A DNA stretch of 64,000 nucleotides from Vulcanisaeta moutnovskia 768-28 (GCF_000190315.1 NC_015151.1:2024509-2088508); one strand, 5' to 3'; shown: positions 43,543 to 52,716, counted from the first letter of the stretch. The notes: a model not told the origin generated them from the sequence alone. Translations and numbers: made by a program.

Positions 43543-44167
43543 TTTGTTGATGGTTCATGACTAAGTCCATTAAATACCTTGGTATTGGTTTATTGTTCAT
43601 GCTTATTAGTTTTCCATAATTAATTACTATTGGTATTACGCCTTCCCAATGCTTATCGCTACTAATTTTGGGTCCTCCCTCCCTCTTCTTGATTGCGAAA
43701 TCCTCAATCTTAACCTTGACAACAGCCACTGAATTCAACTCATCAATTGTCGGTAAGTCAGTATCGCCTATTCTTCCAGGTACTAACCTATTAATTATTA
43801 ATTGAAATACACGAAGTTTTTCACCTGGTTCATTAACGAATGACCCCCTACCATATACAATAACTGATGCGTAATTAATTGAGTTATTACATAGATCACT
43901 TGAGAGGACTATCCCATGGATTTCCGTCACAGCAATAACTATTGGTGATCCACCACCTATTATCTTAATCAATCTACTATCAGGTGATCCATGCATGTAA
44001 ATGTACTGGTCATCATTAACATAAAGCATTGGTATTACATATGGCTCACCCTCATCTATAAATCCAACATGACATATGAAGTTTCTACTCAGTATTTTCA
44101 TGAGTTCATCCCTATCATAAGAAGCCCTCTCGCTGTATCTAACGACTTTAACCTTACGGATGTCCAC
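43535..44167 (-). CDS. Pyridoxamine 5'-phosphate oxidase-like flavin-binding protein
   Basis: The 210-residue protein has the split-barrel start FICHVGFIDEGEPYVIPMLYVNDD, followed by YMHGSPDSRLIKII and VSVIVYGRGS-type strands, as in the PNPOx-like flavin reductase or flavin-nucleotide-binding family. These bind FMN or F420. A C-terminal helix of about 40 residues (KRYLMDLVMNHQ) ends it. The 3' end overlaps the cDPG-synthetase-like gene by 8 nt. No partner dehydrogenase is visible nearby. Confidence 0.85.
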   Translation of the reverse strand: MDIRKVKVVRYSERASYDRDELMKILSRNFICHVGFIDEGEPYVIPMLYVNDDQYIYMHGSPDSRLIKIIGGGSPIVIAVTEIHGIVLSSDLCNNSINYASVIVYGRGSFVNEPGEKLRVFQLIINRLVPGRIGDTDLPTIDELNSVAVVKVKIEDFAIKKREGGPKISSDKHWEGVIPIVINYGKLISMNNKPIPRYLMDLVMNHQQIT

Positions 44168-44200
44168 ACAATGTTAAAACTATTTACTAATTAAGGATTA

Positions 44201-44914
44201 TCATAATGATAAATTCCCCTCATCCCTAACTACGACAGGTCTAGCATGGATAACTCCTCCTAAATACCTGGTCGTCAGGTCGATTATGAATTGCACGGAG
44301 TCAAGGAGTCTCTCATCATCAATGCCAGGTACACCTGCGGTAATTATTAATACATTTTTTGTTTCAGTCCTTATCTTCGTAATTTCAGAATCCCTATATG
44401 GATAAACATGTAGTATTAAGCCATCTATTGTCGATAGTATAATTTGATTATTGCTTAGGGTCCTTTTAGGTGAACCAATTGGATTAAAGGTCTCTCCATC
44501 CCGTGCATATCGTATGATGAGATCCTTACCACTAAAACTATCAATATCATAAAGCCCAATTGGTACTAAGTACTTTATGCTTGCTGCATTCCCAATATCA
44601 ACCACTGGATTAATCCTTGGCAAGTCCTCACCCCTGAGAATCCTTCTAAGCAGTGCCTCCTGGGCTGGTCGTTGCTTCGTTGGGTCTATACCAAGTTCAT
44701 GCCAATAAAAATCCCTATAAAACCTGATTATAGGGTCATCCTTAAGCTTATCAAGACTGTACTTAGCCCTAACATCCTCAATAGTATTGTTAATGGTAGC
44801 CAGTAATTCGCTTGGGTAATCATTATTAATTACATTACTGACTATGCCTACACCAACAAAGACCTTACCCCTGAGCTTAGTATCTATTGAGAGTTTCACG
44901 CGATTACATAACAA
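44201..44914 (-). CDS. B3/B4 tRNA-binding-domain protein
   Basis: The 237-residue protein matches the stand-alone B3/B4 domain of the phenylalanyl-tRNA synthetase beta subunit. VRAKYSLDKLKDDPIIRFYRDFYW precedes the core GIDPTKQRPAQEALLRRIL, NPVVDIGNAASIKYLVPIGLYD and the end TTRYLGG. In full PheRS this domain edits mischarged tRNA. Separate copies are thought to act on free mischarged tRNA or on other substrates, and are common in archaea. It is followed downstream by the PNPOx-like gene. Confidence 0.88.
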   Translation of the reverse strand: MLCNRVKLSIDTKLRGKVFVGVGIVSNVINNDYPSELLATINNTIEDVRAKYSLDKLKDDPIIRFYRDFYWHELGIDPTKQRPAQEALLRRILRGEDLPRINPVVDIGNAASIKYLVPIGLYDIDSFSGKDLIIRYARDGETFNPIGSPKRTLSNNQIILSTIDGLILHVYPYRDSEITKIRTETKNVLIITAGVPGIDDERLLDSVQFIIDLTTRYLGGVIHARPVVVRDEGNLSL

Positions 44915-44943
44915 TATTTTGATATTAAATTTTTACCAATAAA

Positions 44944-44992
44944 TCAGCTCTGGTGCCACTCCTCATTATTCAGAAATACCAGTCTTCATCAC
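44944..44992 (-). ncRNA. Candidate C/D box sRNA 5 (left member of divergent pair)
   Basis: On the minus strand: C box GTGATGA (44992-44986), 12-nt guide AGACTGGTATTT, D' CTGA (44973-44970), 3-nt spacer, C' ATGAGGA (44966-44960), 12-nt guide GTGGCACCAGAG, and D box CTGA (44947-44944). Outer C and D boxes and D' are perfect. The D' guide is complementary to AAAUACCA, which from memory is part of a conserved stretch of archaeal 23S rRNA. It starts about 26 nt from the shared TATA element and runs away from sRNA 6. Confidence 0.78.
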
Positions 44993-45014
44993 TCTGCTTC
45001 ATCGTTGTTTAAAG

Positions 45015-45028
45015 AAATTTTTAATACC
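45015..45028. promoter_or_regulatory. Shared bidirectional TATA element of two divergent sRNAs
   Basis: The AT-rich AAATTTTTAATACC reads as a TATA box on both strands. Its centre lies about 29 nt from the C box of sRNA 5 on the minus strand and about 31 nt from that of sRNA 6 on the plus strand. Each spacing matches the archaeal 26-nt rule with a leader of a few bases. Confidence 0.6.
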
Positions 45029-45052
45029 TACCTTAATTATGTTCGCGTGTTA

Positions 45053-45102
45053 ATGATGAGCACCTCGACCCCTGACATTATGAGGAGTGGTATTACGGCT
45101 GA
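45053..45102 (+). ncRNA. Candidate C/D box sRNA 6 (right member of divergent pair)
   Basis: The boxes are: C box ATGATGA (45053-45059), 12-nt guide GCACCTCGACCC, D' CTGA (45072-45075), 4-nt spacer, C' ATGAGGA (45080-45086), 12-nt guide GTGGTATTACGG, and D box CTGA (45099-45102). It shares C' ATGAGGA and the following GTGG with sRNA 5, so the two may come from a duplication. The D box ends two bases before the stop of the csl4 gene on the other strand. Targets are not assigned. Confidence 0.8.
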
Positions 45103-45104
45103 TC

Positions 45105-45674
45105 TCATATCCAGTATTCAATAAGGCTAACCTTACGCCTAACCACAGCACCACAATTGGGGCATTGCAACAAATCATTGCCCTTTAATTTCAATTCATG
45201 ACCGCATCTAGGGCATCTTGCATAAACAACACCAAGTTGCGCATCCCTTAGGGTTAACGTATATGGCGGATCCCTAGATATTACTCTAGCTCTAATTATA
45301 TCACCAATTCCAAGTATTTCACTGGCGTTACTTGACTTACCATTTAGTAATTGGGATGGCGGTATTATGCCCGTCACATCATCCTTCAACGCCATCTTGC
45401 CGCCATTATTCTCAACACCAATTATCTTCACAATAACAACCCTATCATTTGGTATTGCTATGACTCTGCCATAAACGACATCATTTACCCTTAATAATGA
45501 ATTACTGCTTCTTAAGGGTTTAACGCTAACTACATGGTCCCGCTCATTCCTAACTACAATACCCATAACCTGAGCCCTCAACTTACCATCCGTATCAACT
45601 TCAACATTCTCCCCAGGCAAATATTCCTCAGCGACACCTATAACATCTCCCGGTGCAACTATTTCTTTATCCAT
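45105..45674 (-). CDS. csl4: Exosome subunit Csl4
   Basis: This 189-residue protein is the archaeal Csl4 cap protein of the RNA exosome. An N-terminal domain (VAPGDVIGVAEEYLPGENVEV) is followed by an S1 RNA-binding domain (DVVYGRVIAIPNDRVVIVKI) and a C-terminal zinc ribbon with CPRCGHEL and CPNCGAVV. It helps bind RNA and recruit DnaG to the exosome. In other archaea the gene lies near other exosome or RNA genes; here it lies among a guide RNA pair and surE. Confidence 0.93.
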   Translation of the reverse strand: MDKEIVAPGDVIGVAEEYLPGENVEVDTDGKLRAQVMGIVVRNERDHVVSVKPLRSSNSLLRVNDVVYGRVIAIPNDRVVIVKIIGVENNGGKMALKDDVTGIIPPSQLLNGKSSNASEILGIGDIIRARVISRDPPYTLTLRDAQLGVVYARCPRCGHELKLKGNDLLQCPNCGAVVRRKVSLIEYWI

Positions 45675-45756
45675 GGTTTATTCACCACTTAGTCCTATTA
45701 TAGTCCTTGATTACTGAGCACGAAACCCTTTATAAACCTTTAAAATCAAGGACCTT

Positions 45757-46581
45757 GTGGTTAGGATACTCGTAACAAACGATGATGGTATATACAGCCC
45801 AGGACTTAGGATGCTTTATGAATACGTTAAGGATTTGGGTGATGTCTATGTTGTTGCCCCTGAAACGCCAAAGTCCGCCTCAGGACTTGGCATAACGCTG
45901 CATAAGCCTCTCAGGGTTTCTAGAGTGGATTTATGTGGTTTTGAGGTTTATGCAACATCGGGTACTCCATCAGATACAATATATTTAGCGGCGCTTGAGA
46001 TAACAGGTAATGTTGACCTTGTTCTCTCCGGTATAAATGTTGGTGATAATACATCAATGCAAGTCATACTATCTTCAGGTACATTGGGCGCTGCATTCCA
46101 AGCAGCATTGCTTGGTATTCCAGCAATAGCGTATTCTGTTGATGTTGAAAGTAGTGATGAGCTTGAAAACAATGAGGAGTTAGTACCGATTTTGAGGGCT
46201 GTAGTTAGAGAATCAACAATGTTCATATTGAGAAATGGCATGCCCAGGGGTGTTGATGTAATAAGCATAAACTTTCCAAGGGCCGTAAGTAAGGACGTTA
46301 AGGTTAAACTTGTTAGGGCTTCAAAGTTAAAATTCTCTGAGAAGGTTGATGTAAGGATTGATCCCAGGGGAAACAAGTATTATTGGCTTTTTGGTTCACT
46401 AATAGAGCCTGAACCTGACAGTGATACGTATGTTGTTCATAAGGAGAACAACATAGCATTGACTCCATTAACACTTGATATGAATGCTCTGGGGCCGCAT
46501 ACATATACCGACCTTAAGGTGCTTAATGGTCTTATTGATGATCTCAATAATGCCATTAAAAATAGTTTAAATGGAAAATAA
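45757..46581 (+). CDS. surE: 5'/3'-nucleotidase SurE
   Basis: The 274-residue SurE enzyme removes phosphate from nucleoside monophosphates. The active-site [12 protein letters not shown] is at residues 5-16 with the Asp pair, [13 protein letters not shown] is a conserved core segment, and [11 protein letters not shown] holds the conserved Asn. Start is GTG 45757, just before RILVTNDDG, and about 26 nt downstream of an AT-rich TTTATAAACC box. The length is near the family norm. It is probably transcribed alone. Confidence 0.95.
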   Translation: MVRILVTNDDGIYSPGLRMLYEYVKDLGDVYVVAPETPKSASGLGITLHKPLRVSRVDLCGFEVYATSGTPSDTIYLAALEITGNVDLVLSGINVGDNTSMQVILSSGTLGAAFQAALLGIPAIAYSVDVESSDELENNEELVPILRAVVRESTMFILRNGMPRGVDVISINFPRAVSKDVKVKLVRASKLKFSEKVDVRIDPRGNKYYWLFGSLIEPEPDSDTYVVHKENNIALTPLTLDMNALGPHTYTDLKVLNGLIDDLNNAIKNSLNGK

Positions 46582-46637
46582 CGTGGTGCTATGGACCGCA
46601 ATATCAATGGCGCATTAACATTAATAATATTGCGTGA

Positions 46638-46650
46638 AATTTTTAAATAC
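46638..46650 (+). promoter_or_regulatory. TATA box of ileS
   Basis: AATTTTTAAATAC is centred 26 nt upstream of the GTG at 46670. It lies within a longer in-frame extension from 46634, which therefore is unlikely to be the true start. Confidence 0.55.
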
Positions 46651-46669
46651 TCAACATAGTTTGTGGTGG

Positions 46670-49600
46670 GTGTCCATTATTGATTCACGATTCACACTGG
46701 AGGTTCAGTTCGATGTAAAAAGGATTGAGGAAGTAGTTAGGCAGTATTGGCATGATATAAATATCGAGGGAAGATGGCGTGAAGGTCCTGGAAATACTGA
46801 TAAATGGTTCACGTTCCTTGAAGGCCCACCAACAACTAATGGCTTTCCACACGTTGGTCATATTAGGGGTAGGACGTATAAGGACGTTGTTCTCAGATAT
46901 CACAGATTGCTTGGCTATAGGGTTTGGGCTCAGGGTGGCTGGGATGAGCAGGGCTTGCCCGTGGAGATTGAGGTTGAGAAGAAGTTAGGGCTCAGTACTA
47001 AGAAGGATATTGAGAAGGTTGGTTACGAGAAGTTCAGTCTTGAGTGTAACTCACTGGTTGATTACTACCTTGAGAAGTGGAGGGAGGTTGGTACGAGGAG
47101 GCTTGGTCTATGGCTCGACCTTGATAGGGCCTATGAAACTAGGAGGCCTTACTACATAGAGCATGTTTGGTCCTTCCTAAAGAATGCCTGGGAGAAGGGG
47201 CTTTTGTTTGAGGATTATAGGGTATTGCCCTTCTGTCCAAGGTGTGAGACTGCGCTCAGTGATGCTGAGGTTGACCAGGGTTATGAGGATAGAGAGGATC
47301 CATCGATATTTGTTAAATTCCCAGTGGAGGGCACTAACAATACCTACCTAGTTATTTGGACTACGACGCCCTGGACCTTAGTTGATAATGAGGCTGTCGC
47401 AGTTAACCCAAACTTCAACTATGCGCTGGTTAGGGTTATTATCAATAATAATACGGAGTACCTATGGCTTGCGGAGCCCCTTGTACCTAGGTTGATGGAG
47501 AAGTTCGGCATTAAGGATTACGAAATTGTCAGGGTTGTTAAGGGTTCAGAATTAGCAGGGATTAGGTATAGGCACATTTATATGGATAAGGTACCAATAC
47601 ATGCAGGTCACATTGAGAAGGCGCACTATGTTGTTTTAGCTGATTTCGTAACTCTCGAGGACGGTACTGGACTTGTACACATAGCTCCTGCTCATGGACC
47701 TGAGGATTTTGAGGTTGCTAAGAAGTATGGTTTGCCAATCACAAATTCTGTGGAAATTAATGGGATATTTAATGAGACTGGTGGTGAATTCCGCGGTAAA
47801 TATTGGCTTGATGTTTCCCAGGAAGTGATTAGAGATTTGAAGGAGAGAGGTTTACTTCTTCATTATGGTACGATAACTCACGCATACCCACATTGTTGGA
47901 GGTGTGGCACACCACTGATTTACAGGTCCGATAGGCAATGGTTCATTAGGGTATCCGCTTATAGGGATAGGCTTGTTGAGGAGCTTAGGAAGGTGAAGAT
48001 ATACCCAGACTTCCTGAGGGATAGGTTCGATAATTGGGTTGCGAACGCCAGGGATTGGACAATATCGAGAAGTAGGGTCTGGGGTACGCCATTACCTGTC
48101 TGGCGTTGTAAGGATGACCCAAGTAAGGTCTTGGTCATAGGATCACTGGATGAATTAAGGAAGTACGCCAAGTTCATACCTAATGTGCCCAGTGAGATGC
48201 TTGTTCACAGGCCTTGGATTGACATGGTAAGGATAGAGACTGAGGACTGTAAGGAGTGGGTTAGGGAATCCTTTGTTGTTGATGTTTGGATGGATAGTGG
48301 TGTTGCCTGGATAGCCAGCGTTGATGGTCTTAGAAATAAGGAATTATTCAATAGGTTATACCCCTATGACTGGGTAACAGAGGCGATAGACCAGACCAGG
48401 GGTTGGTTCTATTCATTATTAGTAACTTCGGTTCTTTGGATGAATAAGGCTCCATATAAATCAATATTAATTAGCGGTCATGTGGTCGATAAGTACGGTC
48501 AGAAGATGAGTAAGTCCAAGGGCAACGTGGTTTGGGCTGAGGATTTATTCAATAAGTGGGGTGCCGACCCAACAAGGCTATACCTACTAATTAAGTCTTC
48601 TCCTTGGGATACCATGTCAGTAGATCCAGATGAAATTATGGAAACTAGGAGTGCATTGTCAATACTATGGAATATTGTTAAATTCGCAGATACTTACATG
48701 ACCCTTGATAAGTTTGACCCAGCCATGCATAGACTTGAGGAGTTGATTGATAAGGGATTGATCGAGGATAAATGGATACTTAGTAGGTTCTATAGTAGGT
48801 TACGTAGATTCATCAATTACATGGATAATATGGAGCTTCACATGGCTGCTAGAGAATGGATTGGTCTAGTGGTTGATGATTTAAGCCATGGCTATATTAG
48901 GTTAATTAGGCGTAGGGTCTGGATTGAGGAGAGTAGGGAGGATAAGTACGCTGCATATTCAATTCTTTATTACGTAATTAAGGGAGCATTAATAATGGGA
49001 TCGGCATTGGTACCGCACATAACAGAATACCTATGGAATTCATTCATAAGGAGGTTTGAGAAAAATGAAGTAGATAGTGTACACCTGACATTAATGCCTC
49101 AGGTAAATGAGAAATACATAAATGAGAAACTAGAGAGTGCCTTTGATTCATTATTTATGATATTCTCAGATATTGCAGAAATGAGAAATAGAATAAAGGT
49201 GAAGTTAAGGTGGCCCCTCGCTAGAGCAGTAATTAAAGTTGATGGCAGTAATCTAGACATGCTTAGGCAGATAAAGCATTTACTTGAGTATCTGGCTAAT
49301 GTTAAAGAGGTAGAATTTGTAAGTGAGTTAGGTCAGTGTAATGAGAGCGAGTATGTTAGGGCGCAGGGTAAGGGTTACGAGATATGCCTTAGTAAGGTCA
49401 TAGATAAGAGACTGTATTATGAGGCTCTTGCGAGGGAGGTTGTTAGGCGTATACAGACTATGAGGGCTAAGGCCAACCTTAAGATTGATGAGAGGATAAG
49501 GGTTTATGTGAATACAGGGAATAGCGAATTGCTGTCCGCAATAAGTGAATATAGGGATTACGTAATGAATGAGGTTAGGGCCATTGACATAATCATCGGC

Positions 49601-49684
49601 AAAGTACCGATAAACGCATTTACCATGGATTGGGACATCGAGGATATAAAGGTTAGGATAGGGATAGAACGCATGGCTCAATAA
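46670..49684 (+). CDS. ileS: Isoleucyl-tRNA synthetase
   Basis: This class I synthetase of about 1004 residues attaches Ile to tRNA. The HIGH motif is seen as PHVGHIRGR near residue 60, the KMSKS motif as KMSKSKGNV near 615, and Zn-type Cys pairs as CPRCETAL and CWRCGTPL. The editing domain lies between (TTPWTLVDNEAV; HIAPAHGPEDFEV). GTG 46670 is preferred over 46634 because a TATA box at 46638-46650 is centred 26 nt before it. Its last 7 nt overlap the convergent ASCH gene. Confidence 0.97.
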   Translation: MSIIDSRFTLEVQFDVKRIEEVVRQYWHDINIEGRWREGPGNTDKWFTFLEGPPTTNGFPHVGHIRGRTYKDVVLRYHRLLGYRVWAQGGWDEQGLPVEIEVEKKLGLSTKKDIEKVGYEKFSLECNSLVDYYLEKWREVGTRRLGLWLDLDRAYETRRPYYIEHVWSFLKNAWEKGLLFEDYRVLPFCPRCETALSDAEVDQGYEDREDPSIFVKFPVEGTNNTYLVIWTTTPWTLVDNEAVAVNPNFNYALVRVIINNNTEYLWLAEPLVPRLMEKFGIKDYEIVRVVKGSELAGIRYRHIYMDKVPIHAGHIEKAHYVVLADFVTLEDGTGLVHIAPAHGPEDFEVAKKYGLPITNSVEINGIFNETGGEFRGKYWLDVSQEVIRDLKERGLLLHYGTITHAYPHCWRCGTPLIYRSDRQWFIRVSAYRDRLVEELRKVKIYPDFLRDRFDNWVANARDWTISRSRVWGTPLPVWRCKDDPSKVLVIGSLDELRKYAKFIPNVPSEMLVHRPWIDMVRIETEDCKEWVRESFVVDVWMDSGVAWIASVDGLRNKELFNRLYPYDWVTEAIDQTRGWFYSLLVTSVLWMNKAPYKSILISGHVVDKYGQKMSKSKGNVVWAEDLFNKWGADPTRLYLLIKSSPWDTMSVDPDEIMETRSALSILWNIVKFADTYMTLDKFDPAMHRLEELIDKGLIEDKWILSRFYSRLRRFINYMDNMELHMAAREWIGLVVDDLSHGYIRLIRRRVWIEESREDKYAAYSILYYVIKGALIMGSALVPHITEYLWNSFIRRFEKNEVDSVHLTLMPQVNEKYINEKLESAFDSLFMIFSDIAEMRNRIKVKLRWPLARAVIKVDGSNLDMLRQIKHLLEYLANVKEVEFVSELGQCNESEYVRAQGKGYEICLSKVIDKRLYYEALAREVVRRIQTMRAKANLKIDERIRVYVNTGNSELLSAISEYRDYVMNEVRAIDIIIGKVPINAFTMDWDIEDIKVRIGIERMAQ

Positions 49685-50277
49685 TCAGTGATAACACCCA
49701 TACTAATTAAGTGCTTAAGCGCCCTTCTAATAACTCTCCTAATAACTACCCTGCCCCTAAAGGAACCAAATAGCTTAATTGCAGCCTTACGAATACTACC
49801 CTCATTAATTAATTCCTGTAATATTTTCCTCTCCTCCTCACTCATTGGTACATTATACCTAAGTGCAAGCCTAGCAATATCAATGGGACCAAGCCCAACT
49901 GAGCCATCATCCCTACGGCCAATCCTATCAGTAACTTCAAGCATTAATATCGTAACCCAATCATTACTTGAAACATCGCCATAAATCTTCCTCAATTCAT
50001 CAATTAAGGAATCTCTACTAATAAAACCATCAATCACGGCATCCTCATCAGTTAGTTCAGAGACCCTTTTATAAAGAACGTTCACTATTCGCGCCCTTGC
50101 AACAACCATACCACCACTATGAATAAACACCTCCCTATACTTCGGTCTAATTATACCAAGCCTAATTGTCGTGAACCTACCGTTATCTAACTTATCCAGG
50201 TACTTCGACTTAAGCATTAGGTGCCTACCCAGGTAAACAATCCTACGCATCCTTACGGTTAATGAGGGAGAGAGCAC
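49678..50277 (-). CDS. ASCH-domain RNA-binding-like protein
   Basis: The 199-residue protein has an ASCH domain (about residues 20-120) with LKSKYLDKLDNGRFTTIRLG and ARARIVNVLYKRVSELTDEDAVIDGF, a typical pattern of this PUA-like fold. The C-terminal part (SEEERKILQELINEGSIRKAAIKL) resembles a helix-turn-helix or basic helical RNA binder. ASCH proteins may bind RNA or modified nucleosides; no catalytic site is clear. It converges with ileS with a 7-nt overlap. Confidence 0.82.
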   Translation of the reverse strand: MLSPSLTVRMRRIVYLGRHLMLKSKYLDKLDNGRFTTIRLGIIRPKYREVFIHSGGMVVARARIVNVLYKRVSELTDEDAVIDGFISRDSLIDELRKIYGDVSSNDWVTILMLEVTDRIGRRDDGSVGLGPIDIARLALRYNVPMSEEERKILQELINEGSIRKAAIKLFGSFRGRVVIRRVIRRALKHLISMGVITDY

Positions 50278-50307
50278 TTTTAAAAGCGTTTATTCGCGGT
50301 ATACCTA

Positions 50308-50646
50308 ATGAATCTTGGGAATATTGTTAAGTACGTAAATGCGGCCTACGCAGGTCTAATGATAGGATTAGCTGCCTACTTCGTAATATTGATAAAGCAT
50401 GGCTATACATTCATTACATCAAGCTCCATAAGCATTTCTCAATTATTCTCATCAGGTGCATTAGGGCCATTAGCGCTCGGTATAATTCCCTGGACATTAA
50501 TGATAATGATTATTGCAACAATATTTATTGTTTTGATTAATATGATTTACGAGAATAGTCTAAGGCCCATTAGGAGAGAGAAGGAAAAAGGAAAAGAAGC
50601 AAAGATAAGAGAGGAAAGGAAAACCAGGGGTAAAAGTAAAAGATGA
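50308..50646 (+). CDS. Small membrane protein with basic tail
   Basis: The 112-residue protein has two hydrophobic helices (about residues 8-28 and 55-82), separated by a Ser-rich, Tyr-containing loop, and a very basic C-terminal tail (KEKGKEAKIREERKTRGKSK). The tail is likely cytosolic and could touch nucleic acid or ribosomes, though this is speculation. No family is recognised. It is divergent from the ASCH gene. Confidence 0.6.
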   Translation: MNLGNIVKYVNAAYAGLMIGLAAYFVILIKHGYTFITSSSISISQLFSSGALGPLALGIIPWTLMIMIIATIFIVLINMIYENSLRPIRREKEKGKEAKIREERKTRGKSKR

Positions 50647-50671
50647 TTTTATGTTCAAGTAAGGGTAATTC

Positions 50672-50995
50672 TCACTCTATCTCCTTTTCTGTTAACCTAC
50701 GCTTTACGGCCCTATCAAAGACTATCCAATTCCTATACCAATCCTCATTAGCCTTCTTGAGCTCCATCAATATTGCCTTGGTTAAGTCCTTGGCTGTTAC
50801 TTTATCCACGTCCATGAATTGACATTCAATCTTTCTAGCTATTCTTCGTGCAGCGTCTATTGGCGCCCCTGTTTTTAATATACTAACTATTATCTTTTCG
50901 ATTATGAAGTCCTCCTCAGAACCATCCCTCTTAACTACCTTATTTACCATATAATTATTTAGCAAAACGTTGCCTAAAATATCTTTCTCCTTCAA
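50672..50995 (-). CDS. ATP-cone domain protein
   Basis: The 107-residue protein is a single ATP-cone: VVKRDGSEEDFIIEKIIVSILKTG, followed by AARRIARKIE and KVTAKDLTKAI. This fold senses ATP or dATP in ribonucleotide reductases and NrdR. Stand-alone ATP-cone proteins in archaea have no assigned role. The start is a TTG at 50995 with GGAG 8 nt upstream, although ATG 50950 is possible. It lies 18 nt downstream of the Clp1-like kinase gene, so the two share a transcript. Confidence 0.85.
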   Translation of the reverse strand: MKEKDILGNVLLNNYMVNKVVKRDGSEEDFIIEKIIVSILKTGAPIDAARRIARKIECQFMDVDKVTAKDLTKAILMELKKANEDWYRNWIVFDRAVKRRLTEKEIE

Positions 50996-51013
50996 TGATT
51001 CTCCATCCTATTG

Positions 51014-52330
51014 TCATCTTTTAAGTATAATTTGTGAGGATAATAATGATTCAACCTTACCAATATAGAGGACCTTCTCTATCTCCTCATAGTTATCATT
51101 AACTCTAATCATACCAAGCCTAATATGATCAATCATATTTTCATTATTGAACGACTCATGTACTGATACCACTGCTTTACCAGTATTATAGTAAATCTTT
51201 CGTAATATACCCAATGACAAAAGATAGTTATTCTTATCCTCCAATGCCACTAATAATCCGCTCTCCCAATTCTCAGGTAATATGGCTATGTTTACGTCAC
51301 CAAGATTCCTAACTTGGAATTCCTTAACATTGCCGATGGCCACTGCGGCATTACCCCACTGTTCAATATAGTGTATTGGCAAGTTAAGACTTCTTCTAAT
51401 GAGACTTATAATATAGTTATCATACTTCAACCCATTAAATAATGGTAAATTTATGATAGGTCTCTCCCTAAGATTTATGCTTAATTCTCTCGAAGGCATT
51501 AAATACTTACTATAACCCATTTCTCTCCTTATCTTCCTATCATCCCTATCCCTAATTCTTGCGTTTGGTGGTGATGGTATTACAATAACATTTCTAGCTA
51601 GGCTGGATAATTCCTTGAGTAGCTCGTCAACCTCATCATTACGTTTAATCACGATGATGTGGCTCGCATTAGCTCGCTTGACTATTTCAAGTTTAAACTT
51701 TATGGCTGTTGAGTCAGAAACCCATCCATCAGTATTAATTACTATGGTATCGGCATTATAGTTATGTTTAAGGTCATCGATTAATCTAGAAATTGAATCT
51801 AATACGTAATTCCATACATGTTCTATACTTGTTGTCTTTACGAATACAGACCTCAAATTCCTCAACTGTGTTAAGTGCGTTATGAAACTTGTTGCTATTG
51901 ATGCTGAGATTGTCGTTGGCGGTCCAATATCGTTTTGTCCTGGATCACCATCAATAACACCAACCCTAAGGTTCTCTCTCACTCCCTTATTTACTAGGAT
52001 TGTCGTCACGGTCGTTTTACCAACATCCATAGCGCCCAGTATTATTATCGTGGAGTTCCTTAGTGGTATTGCGGATAATGCCCTATCCCACACATCAATG
52101 ACTTCGTTGTTTCCATCTACCTTCTCAATCTTACCCTCAGGACCAAGCACAACATCAATCTTAGAATCATTCAATGACTTAGCAATTATTCTTCTACCCC
52201 TCATAACAGTAAATGAATCCCCTGAGCCATATTCAACACCCAATACATATAACCTACCATTCATTACCCTAATACTTGCAGGTCCGTCAATACTTAAGAA
52301 TTCATTGGGTCCAACTGTCTGGATATCCAC
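51014..52330 (-). CDS. Polynucleotide 5'-hydroxyl kinase, Clp1/Grc3 type
   Basis: The 438-residue protein has a central P-loop GAMDVGKTTVTT near residue 98. VIDGDPGQNDIGPPTTIS near 125 is the Clp1/Grc3 signature, and VINTDGWVSD lies near 190. Flanking N- and C-terminal domains are beta-rich, as in Clp1. In archaea such kinases phosphorylate 5'-OH ends of RNA, possibly in tRNA splicing. It precedes the ATP-cone gene by 18 nt. Start is ATG 52330, with the normal N-terminal beta domain after it. Confidence 0.88.
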   Translation of the reverse strand: MDIQTVGPNEFLSIDGPASIRVMNGRLYVLGVEYGSGDSFTVMRGRRIIAKSLNDSKIDVVLGPEGKIEKVDGNNEVIDVWDRALSAIPLRNSTIIILGAMDVGKTTVTTILVNKGVRENLRVGVIDGDPGQNDIGPPTTISASIATSFITHLTQLRNLRSVFVKTTSIEHVWNYVLDSISRLIDDLKHNYNADTIVINTDGWVSDSTAIKFKLEIVKRANASHIIVIKRNDEVDELLKELSSLARNVIVIPSPPNARIRDRDDRKIRREMGYSKYLMPSRELSINLRERPIINLPLFNGLKYDNYIISLIRRSLNLPIHYIEQWGNAAVAIGNVKEFQVRNLGDVNIAILPENWESGLLVALEDKNNYLLSLGILRKIYYNTGKAVVSVHESFNNENMIDHIRLGMIRVNDNYEEIEKVLYIGKVESLLSSQIILKR

Positions 52331-52395
52331 AGCATAATTATTACTTACGTAATTATTTAAGCTTGATTATTCAATAAAGGTATGTTGTTTTATTA

Positions 52396-52716
52396 TTAAT
52401 ATAAAGCTAAATCCCTGAAGTCATACGGTATTGGCCTACCCTTCTTCTTAAGCTCTTCGTATCTATTTGCAAGAAATGCCTCAAGTATTGGGCAACCCTC
52501 GTACCTACCCTCCCTTGGGCATTTATTGTTCTCAGTATTGAATAATATGAAGCAGTCGCCAGATCTTGTGTCGTAGTATGGGCATTTCTTATAGTAATCC
52601 TTCATTGACCTTATTATCCTAACAATCCATCGCTGCTTAGGGTCCCTTATTTCTCGCTTTAATTCATACTCATTTAGGTCTTCCTCATCCGAGTAACCAT
52701 ACTTCACCAAAACCAC
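52396..52716 (-). CDS. Small cysteine-rich protein
   Basis: This 106-residue protein contains four Cys in a short stretch (KKCPYYD, GDCFILF, NKCPREG and EGCPILE, at about residues 45-76), spaced as in some iron-sulfur or zinc sites. The rest is helical and charged, with IRDPKQRWIVRIIRSMKDYY before the Cys set. No family is recognised. The spacing would suit a [4Fe-4S] cluster, which is only a guess. It lies downstream of a divergent promoter near 52720-52840. Confidence 0.65.
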   Translation of the reverse strand: MVLVKYGYSDEEDLNEYELKREIRDPKQRWIVRIIRSMKDYYKKCPYYDTRSGDCFILFNTENNKCPREGRYEGCPILEAFLANRYEELKKKGRPIPYDFRDLALY

